Shown in pieces: positions 58,720-64,000 of a stretch of 64,000 bases of DNA. How positions within the stretch are numbered: position 1 is the stretch's first letter; every line of letters starts with the position of its first letter. The position numbers and the translations under genes are program-made. The DNA comes from Nocardia inohanensis NBRC 100128 (lineage in GTDB: Bacteria; Actinomycetota; Actinomycetes; Mycobacteriales; Mycobacteriaceae). The notes beneath the pieces are model-generated. The model made no database searches and was not told the origin of the DNA. It saw nothing but the letters and a program-made list of their open reading frames with translations. The stretch covers positions 248,001-312,000 of the forward strand of contig NZ_BDBK01000001.1 of assembly GCF_001612945.1 (NCBI RefSeq), written 5' to 3'.

Positions 58720-59117
58720 CGTGGCTCCTGCGGCGATCCGAAAGCGGGCTACCTGCTCTGAAGGCGGACTTTACCGGAGCGAACTGCTCGTTTTGTGCAA
58801 TGAGAGCGACCCTTTTGCAGACATCGCCCGAAACGGGTGAACGATCTCGAGAACCCTGAGCCTAGGGCGTTGGCATCGGCGCGTCCGATTTTCCGGTGAT
58901 TCGATACCGAAGAGTTCACCCAACCGCATGGGTGACCGCGTCAGGTCGATCCGGTGGGCATGTCGCAAACACTGCGCTATCGCTAGCGGTCCTGCGTCTC
59001 GGCTCGTGCTCTCCTTCACCCGGATCGGGTGATCCCGCGACATCGCGCACCGAAATACGGTCACGGCAGTCGTCACGCTTCCGGGGCGACAGTCCGTCCG
59101 AGCAATCGAGGTGCACC
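58720..59117. promoter_or_regulatory. 398-base divergent control region with repeated GGGTGA elements
   Basis: No gene is visible. A GGGTGA element is seen three times: as a half site CGGGTGAAC at 58835-58843, as a dyad TCACCC-N8-GGGTGA at 58917-58936, and as a tighter dyad TCACCCG-N3-CGGGTGA at 59016-59032. They lie between a LuxR-type regulator and the sulfatase operon and are candidate binding sites. Spacing between centres is about 98 bases. Confidence 0.45.
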
Positions 59118-59492
59118 ATGTCGTTCTGGGAAGTGCTCTGGCTCATCCTGGTGAGCTTCGCCTTCGTCGCCTATCTGCTGTTGCTTTTCTACATCATCGG
59201 CGATCTGTTCCGCGATCGGGAAACCTCCGGCTGGGTGAAGGCGGTCTGGATCGTCTTCCTCATCTTCTTGCCGCTGATCACCTCGCTGGTGTACTTGATC
59301 GTGCGCGGCACCGGGATGCAGCAACGCTCCGCGAGCGAAGCGAAGCAACTGCGGGCAGCCCAGGCCGACTACATCCGCGACACCGCCGGCACCAATCCGG
59401 CCGCCCAGATCGCCGACGCCAAACTGCTGCTCGCCGAAGGCACCATCACCCAGCAGGAATTCGATCAATTGAAAGCGAAGGCTCTGGCATGA
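59118..59492 (+). CDS. Small membrane protein with PLDc_N-like and SHOCT domains
   Basis: A 124-residue protein: two helices (LWLILVSFAFVAYLLLLFYIIGDL and VWIVFLIFLPLITSLVYLIV) in the PLDc_N pattern, a polar linker, and a C-terminal SHOCT motif (DAKLLLAEGTITQQEFDQLKAKAL). Such proteins are common and of uncertain role, perhaps scaffolds. GAGGT precedes ATG 59118. It overlaps the alkylsulfatase gene by ATGA. Confidence 0.85.
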   Translation: MSFWEVLWLILVSFAFVAYLLLLFYIIGDLFRDRETSGWVKAVWIVFLIFLPLITSLVYLIVRGTGMQQRSASEAKQLRAAQADYIRDTAGTNPAAQIADAKLLLAEGTITQQEFDQLKAKALA

Positions 59493-61384
59493 CCACGACA
59501 CCGAAACCGGCCTCCGCCTCCGTTGCCCGGCAGCATCGGGCGTTGCTCGAGCGGCTGCCCTTCTCCGACACCCAGGATTTCACCGACGCCACCCGGGGCC
59601 TGATCGCCCGGCGGACGCCGAACGCGGTCACCGCCGCGGACGGAAAGGTGTTGTGGGACAACGACACCTACTCCTTCCTCGACGGTGACGCACCGGATAC
59701 GGTCAACCCGAGCCTGTGGCGGCAGTCCAGGCTCGCGGCGATCGACGGCTTGTTCGAGGTCGTCCCGGGCATCTATCAGGTACGCGGCCTGGATCTGTCG
59801 AACACGTCCTTCATCGAAGGCGACGAGGGGGTCATCGTGATCGACACCCTGCTCTCGGCCGAAACCGGCCGTGCCGCACTGGAACTGTATCGGCAGCACC
59901 GCGGCGATCGCCCGATCAAGGCCATCGTCTACACCCATTCGCATGCCGACCATTTCGGCGGCGTGAAGGGTTTCGTCTCCCAGCAGGAGGTCGACGACGG
60001 GCGGGTGCGGATCTTCGCGCCGGAAGGTTTCGTCGAGCATTCGGTCTCGGAGAACGTCTATGCCGGAACCGCGATGAACCGGCGGGCGGCGTACATGTAC
60101 GGCGCCGCGCTCGCCCGCGGCCCGCGCGGTCACGTCGGCGCCGGGCTGGGGCAGACGGTGTCGATCGGCACCGTCTCGCTCATCGCACCGACCGACTTCA
60201 TCACCACCACCGGCCACGAGGAGACCGTCGACGGTGTGCGCCTGGTGTTCCAGATGGCGCCCGACACCGAGGCGCCCTCGGAAATGCTGATCTACCTACC
60301 GGATTTCAAGGCTTTGTGCGCTGCCGAGGACGCCACCCACACCTTCCACAATCTGCTGACCCTGCGTGGCGCGGTGGTGCGCGACCCGCACGGCTGGGCC
60401 AACTACATCACCGAGACCATCGACCTGTTCGGTGCTGACGTCGAGGTCGTCTTCGCCTCCCACCACTGGCCGGTCTGGGAGAACGAACGGGTGCGGGCGT
60501 TCCTGTCCACCCAGCGTGATCTGTACGCCTACGTGCACGACCAGACCCTGCGATTGCTGAACAAGGGGCTCACCGGTCCGGAGATCGCGGAGGAGATCGA
60601 ACTGCCGCCGGCGCTGGAGAACGCGTGGAGCGCGCGCGGCTATTACGGCTCGGTCAGTCACAACGTCAAAGCGGTCTATCAACGCTATCTGGGCTGGTTC
60701 GACGGCAACCCGGCGAGCCTGTGGGAACACACTCCGGTGGAGCAGTCCAAACGGTATGTGGAATTCATGGGCGGGGCAGACGCGGTGGTCGACAAGGCGC
60801 GCGAATCGTTCGAGGCCGGCGATTTCCGTTGGGTCGCACAGGTTGTCAATCATGTCGTCTTCGCGCAACCGGATCACGTCCAGGCCCGCGAACTGCTCGC
60901 GGACACCTACGAACAGCTCGGCTACGGCTCCGAGAACGGGACCTGGCGCAGCTTCTATCTCTCGGGCGCGACCGAGCTGCGAGAGGGCCAATTCGGCACC
61001 CCGACCGAGACCACCGCACCCGATGTCGTCAACCAGCTCTCGCCGACCATGCTGTTCGACGCCATCGCCATTCAGGTGAACGGGCCGAAGGCGTGGGATG
61101 AGAACCTGTCGATCGACGTGGTGCTCACCGATACCGATCAGCGTTACCGGCTGCGGCTGGCCAACGGCGTCCTCACCTACAGCGGTCACCCGCAACGAGA
61201 TTCGGCCGACGCGACCCTGACCACCACGAGCCGCGGTCTGCCGGCACTGGTACTCGGCGGATTGACCGCCGAGGGGATCGCGAAGTCGGGCAGCGACCTC
61301 GCCGGCGACGGCTCGGCCCTCCAGCGACTTGTCGCGGTACTGGACCCCGGCGACAAGAACTTCGCCATCGTCACCCCCGACTAG
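59489..61384 (+). CDS. Type III (zinc-dependent) alkylsulfatase, SdsA1/BDS1-like
   Basis: A 631-residue protein. The N-terminal MBL domain has THSHADHFGG (H150, H152, D154, H155) and later APEGFVEHSVSENV and ASHHWPVW, the binuclear zinc site of SdsA1. A helical dimerisation domain (about 400-500) and a C-terminal SCP2-like lipid-binding domain (about 510-631) follow. It cleaves sulfate from long-chain alkyl sulfates. No signal peptide is visible, so it is probably cytoplasmic, unlike secreted SdsA1. It is coupled to the SHOCT gene and faces the sulfate transport operon. Confidence 0.92.
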   Translation: MTTTPKPASASVARQHRALLERLPFSDTQDFTDATRGLIARRTPNAVTAADGKVLWDNDTYSFLDGDAPDTVNPSLWRQSRLAAIDGLFEVVPGIYQVRGLDLSNTSFIEGDEGVIVIDTLLSAETGRAALELYRQHRGDRPIKAIVYTHSHADHFGGVKGFVSQQEVDDGRVRIFAPEGFVEHSVSENVYAGTAMNRRAAYMYGAALARGPRGHVGAGLGQTVSIGTVSLIAPTDFITTTGHEETVDGVRLVFQMAPDTEAPSEMLIYLPDFKALCAAEDATHTFHNLLTLRGAVVRDPHGWANYITETIDLFGADVEVVFASHHWPVWENERVRAFLSTQRDLYAYVHDQTLRLLNKGLTGPEIAEEIELPPALENAWSARGYYGSVSHNVKAVYQRYLGWFDGNPASLWEHTPVEQSKRYVEFMGGADAVVDKARESFEAGDFRWVAQVVNHVVFAQPDHVQARELLADTYEQLGYGSENGTWRSFYLSGATELREGQFGTPTETTAPDVVNQLSPTMLFDAIAIQVNGPKAWDENLSIDVVLTDTDQRYRLRLANGVLTYSGHPQRDSADATLTTTSRGLPALVLGGLTAEGIAKSGSDLAGDGSALQRLVAVLDPGDKNFAIVTPD

Positions 61385-61409
61385 GTGTGGCTCAGGAGCA
61401 CCGACGCAG

Positions 61410-62060
61410 TCATGTGGCCAGGCCGCGCAGGGTGAATAATGCGCCGAAGCCGAACAGCACGCCCAGCGACAGCATGCGGCTGTGGCGCAGCATCCACGCC
61501 TGCACGGTGTCGAGGCCGGTGCGGGCGCGTTCCCCGAGCGCGGCGTAGATGCCCATCGGGATGAGGAAGTCCAGCGAGGCGGCGAGCAGTAGCAACAGGG
61601 TGGTCAGGAGTGCGGCGGCGACGCCGGTGTCGGAGCTCGAGATCGCGCTCATCCCGGCCATCATGATGAACAGATTCGGGTTGATCACGCCCAGCGCGAT
61701 GCCGATGACGAATGCTTTTCGGGGACCGGCGGTTTCGAGTTCGCTCAGCAGGCGCGGCCGTTGGGTGACCGGTCGTGGCCGGCGCAGCGCCATCCAGCAG
61801 CCGAGCGCCAGGAACAACAGTCCGACCACGAGCCCGGCGCCGTGCGAGACGTCGGGGGAGGTGGAACCGGGTTCGGACGCGCCGCCCAGCAGCGCCGATA
61901 TCGCGATCATCGAATACACGACCACGAATCCGCCGCCGAACGACGCGGCGTTGGGCAGCGGGCGCTGTGATTGCAGCAGCAGCACGCAGCCGATCACCGC
62001 GCCGGGCGTGATCAGCAGCCCCGCCAGTTCGGGCAGTAGTTGCATCAGCAGCTCACCCAT
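61410..62060 (-). CDS. GAP/Sap family membrane protein
   Basis: A 216-residue protein with six likely helices. LITPGAVIGCVLLLQSQRPLPNAASFGGGFVVVYSMIA and GPRKAFVIGIALGVINPNLFIMMAG fit the GAP (peptidoglycolipid addressing, Sap) family, LysE-like transporters implicated in glycolipid or sulfolipid export in mycobacteria. GAGGAG precedes ATG 62060. It lies 35 bases downstream of SulP on the same strand. Its cargo is unknown. Confidence 0.78.
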   Translation of the reverse strand: MGELLMQLLPELAGLLITPGAVIGCVLLLQSQRPLPNAASFGGGFVVVYSMIAISALLGGASEPGSTSPDVSHGAGLVVGLLFLALGCWMALRRPRPVTQRPRLLSELETAGPRKAFVIGIALGVINPNLFIMMAGMSAISSSDTGVAAALLTTLLLLLAASLDFLIPMGIYAALGERARTGLDTVQAWMLRHSRMLSLGVLFGFGALFTLRGLAT

Positions 62061-62095
62061 GCTCGGCTCCTCGGGTCGCAATCGGCGTCGAAACC

Positions 62096-63799
62096 TCAGG
62101 CGTCGCTTTCGGTTCCAGTGTTCGCGGGCAGGTCGGCGATGGCGGCGCTGATGGTCGGGTACACCGGGATCGCCTGGTTTCCGGTTGCCGAACCCAATTC
62201 GTCGCCGAACTGGCCGATCGACCTGGCGACGCGGAAGTCGATGCGGCGCCGCGCGAGTCCGGCCCGCAGTTCGGTGAGCATGGCCGCGGCGCTGACATCG
62301 ATGGTCGGTGAGGTTTCGGCGTCGAGCACTACCAGGCGGGTGCGGTCGGTGCACAGTTGCTCGATGCGCTCGCGCACGTAGTCGGCGTTGGCGAAGAACA
62401 GCCCGGATTCCACGCGCACGACCAGCAGCTCCGGTCGCCGCGGCAAGTCGGGGTGGCGGTCGGCGTCCAGCCACAGCGTCCCTTGGTGGGCCAGTGCCGC
62501 GACATGCGGTTGAGAGGCCCGGTAGACCAGCAGCACCATGGAGATCCCGATCCCGATCAGCAAGCCGGGCAGGGTGTCGAAGAGCAGGACGCCCGCCATG
62601 GCCGCCAGCGCGGCGGTGAAATCGGCGCGCGCCGCCCGGCCGTAGATTTTGCCGAGGCGTTCGGTCCAGACGTGATAGAGCCGGCGCAGCGCCGCGATAT
62701 CGACCAGTTCGATCACCGCGGCGATGACCACCCCGGCCAGGGTGGCCTCGGGCAGTTTCTCGAACAGGCCCGTCAGGAACAGCAGGGTCACCGCGGTCAG
62801 CGCGGCGACGATCAACCCGCTCAGCTGAGTTCGCGCGCCCGCCGAGCCGTTGACCGCGGTTTTGGACAGGCTGCCGTTGACGACCATGCCCGAGGCGAGG
62901 CCCGAACCCAGGTTGGCCGCGCCCAGCCCGAACAGCTCCCGATTGGCGTCGACGGTGTAACCCGCTTCGGCGGCATAGGTTTTCGCCGCGCCCAGCCCTT
63001 CGGCGAAGCCGATCAGCAGCACTCCGACCGCGGGGCCGAGCAGGTCGAGGTAGTCGTGGAACCCCAGGCCCGCGGGCAGTCCCCCGGTGGGCAGGCCCGC
63101 GTCGATGTGCCCGACGATCTCGACGCCGTGCTCGTCCAGATGTAGTGCGGCGACCGCGAGGATGCCGAGCAGCACCGCCAGCAGCGATCCGGGCACCAGC
63201 GGCAGCCAGCGCCGCGATCCGAGCACTATCGCGAGCGCGACCGCGCCGACCAGCGCTGTGCGCCAATTCGTTTCGCCCAGGTGCGTCAGGACGCCCCAGG
63301 CTTGTTCGAAGAAGTTGCCGGGGTGTTTGTCGATGCCCAGCAGCTTGGGCACCTGGCCGATGACGATCGTCAGCGCCAACCCGACGATGAACCCCTTCAG
63401 CACGGGTTCGGAGATGAAGGCGGCGATGAACCCCAGGCGAATCAGCCCGGCGAGCAAGCCCGCCAGTCCGGTCGCGATCGCCAGTGCGGTGGTCAGCGCC
63501 ACGTAGCGCCCGCCGTCGGCTCCGGCCAGGGGCGTGACGATCGCCGCCGACAGCGCCGCCGTCGCCGACATCGGCCCGACCACCAGGTGGCGGGAACTAC
63601 CCGCCAGCGCGTACAGCACGAGCGCCGGGAGCGCCGCGTAGAGTCCCACCACCGGTGGTACGCCCGCGATCGACGCGTAGGCCAGCGCCTCGGGCACCAT
63701 CACCGCCCAAACGGTCAGTCCCGCAACCACATCGGCGCGCAACCACTGCGATCGGTACCCCTGCAAGGATTGAAACACCGGCCAGGCCATGGCTGCCAT
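62096..63799 (-). CDS. SulP family anion (sulfate/bicarbonate) transporter with STAS domain
   Basis: A 567-residue protein: 12-14 helices with GLTVWAVMVPEALAYASIAGVPPVVGLYAAL, the SulP signature, then a cytoplasmic STAS domain from about residue 440 (LLVVRVESGLFFANADYVRERIEQL, VVLDAETSPTIDVSAAAML). Family members carry sulfate, bicarbonate or dicarboxylates. Neighbouring alkylsulfatase makes sulfate the first guess; this is inference. ATG 63799 and 63790 are both possible starts. It is the middle gene of GAP-SulP-GAP. Confidence 0.9.
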   Translation of the reverse strand: MAAMAWPVFQSLQGYRSQWLRADVVAGLTVWAVMVPEALAYASIAGVPPVVGLYAALPALVLYALAGSSRHLVVGPMSATAALSAAIVTPLAGADGGRYVALTTALAIATGLAGLLAGLIRLGFIAAFISEPVLKGFIVGLALTIVIGQVPKLLGIDKHPGNFFEQAWGVLTHLGETNWRTALVGAVALAIVLGSRRWLPLVPGSLLAVLLGILAVAALHLDEHGVEIVGHIDAGLPTGGLPAGLGFHDYLDLLGPAVGVLLIGFAEGLGAAKTYAAEAGYTVDANRELFGLGAANLGSGLASGMVVNGSLSKTAVNGSAGARTQLSGLIVAALTAVTLLFLTGLFEKLPEATLAGVVIAAVIELVDIAALRRLYHVWTERLGKIYGRAARADFTAALAAMAGVLLFDTLPGLLIGIGISMVLLVYRASQPHVAALAHQGTLWLDADRHPDLPRRPELLVVRVESGLFFANADYVRERIEQLCTDRTRLVVLDAETSPTIDVSAAAMLTELRAGLARRRIDFRVARSIGQFGDELGSATGNQAIPVYPTISAAIADLPANTGTESDA

Positions 63800-63826
63800 C
63801 CGTTCCCGTGCGAGCGTCGAACCGCG

Positions 63827-64000
63827 TTACAGTCCGCCGATGCCTTTGCCGATCACGGCCGCGCCCATCACCAGCAGCACGATCGCCATCACGGCATGGT
63901 TATTGGCTTGCAGCCATTGCCGCGTCGTGTCGAGTGTGCCGCGCAACCGGTCGGCGGCCACCGCGTAGCCGAGCGCCACCGCGAGCACGCTCCCCGCGGC
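63827..64000 (-). CDS. C-terminal part of a second GAP family membrane protein (5' end outside window)
   Basis: The last 57 codons of a gene that continues beyond the window. The end reads RQWLQANNHAVMAIVLLVMGAAVIGKGIGGL, a GAP-family C-terminal pattern (Trp, two Asn, then a membrane helix). It lies 27 bases upstream of the SulP start, so SulP is flanked on both sides by GAP-type genes in one operon. Confidence 0.65.
   Translation of the reverse strand, partial: AAGSVLAVALGYAVAADRLRGTLDTTRQWLQANNHAVMAIVLLVMGAAVIGKGIGGL

Overview
The window is dense, high-GC DNA with GTG/TTG starts, many 1-4 base gene overlaps and several apparently leaderless genes. Conserved proteins point to the Mycobacteriales, most likely Nocardia or a close relative. 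IdeR keeps every metal ligand of the mycobacterial protein. SigB is nearly colinear with mycobacterial SigB. AhpC and AhpD keep their cysteines at mycobacterial positions (61/174/176 and 130/133), and the ATP synthase Fo subunits are of mycobacterial type. No rRNA, tRNA, CRISPR array, transposase or phage gene was seen. The genus is an inference.

Layout, left to right. 1-8.3 kb: end of a membrane protein, a class III aminotransferase, a DHA2 exporter, two tandem membrane M48 metalloproteases with a membrane-anchored unknown, PhzF and a secreted HNH nuclease. 8.4-10.6 kb: peroxide defence, ahpC-ahpD divergent from oxyR. 10.7-17.4 kb: a lactonase-like MBL hydrolase, an acyl-CoA synthetase, a three-gene aldo/keto reductase run behind a MerR-type promoter, an F420-type oxidoreductase and small proteins. 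17.6-20 kb: a polyamine operon, PLP decarboxylase followed by a fused AdoMet decarboxylase-aminopropyltransferase. 20.2-30.7 kb: a Ski2-like helicase, PAC2 protein, lipoprotein, two small secreted proteins, a WYL regulator/VOC pair, DUF4192, and galE behind ideR. 30.9-40.5 kb: acuC overlapping a GNAT/acyl-CoA-synthetase acetyltransferase, ppc, an ArsR/AHSA1 pair and an NmrA/AraC pair. 40.7-52.5 kb: sigB, an RsmC/PrmC-like methyltransferase, a DUF485-SSS monocarboxylate transporter, an F1-less ATP synthase Fo cluster, then DUF3099 and DUF3039. 52.5-64 kb: an inositol-monophosphatase family gene, a secreted lipase, DUF389, a large MalT-like LuxR regulator divergent from an alkylsulfatase operon, and a GAP-SulP-GAP transport operon that runs off the end.

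How the pieces may work together. The order PAC2, ideR, sigB, DUF3099, DUF3039 resembles a conserved mycobacterial block in which ideR and sigB are neighbours. Here sigB is 10 kb from ideR and DUF3099/DUF3039 lie a further 10 kb away, so two blocks of carbon, acetate and energy genes appear to have been added. AcuC with the acetyltransferase (reversible lysine acetylation), PEP carboxylase and the acetate-type transporter would fit control of acetate/C4 metabolism. The alkylsulfatase and SulP operons would fit release and import of sulfate.

The strongest candidate for something new is at 45.8-48.5 kb. Five genes encode AtpI, a, c, b and a stand-alone b-prime that matches only the front half of the mycobacterial b-delta fusion protein. 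No F1 gene follows. The cluster sits behind a very AT-rich promoter region (26 G/C in 80 bases counted) that carries an exact FNR-type dyad, TTGAT-N4-ATCAA.
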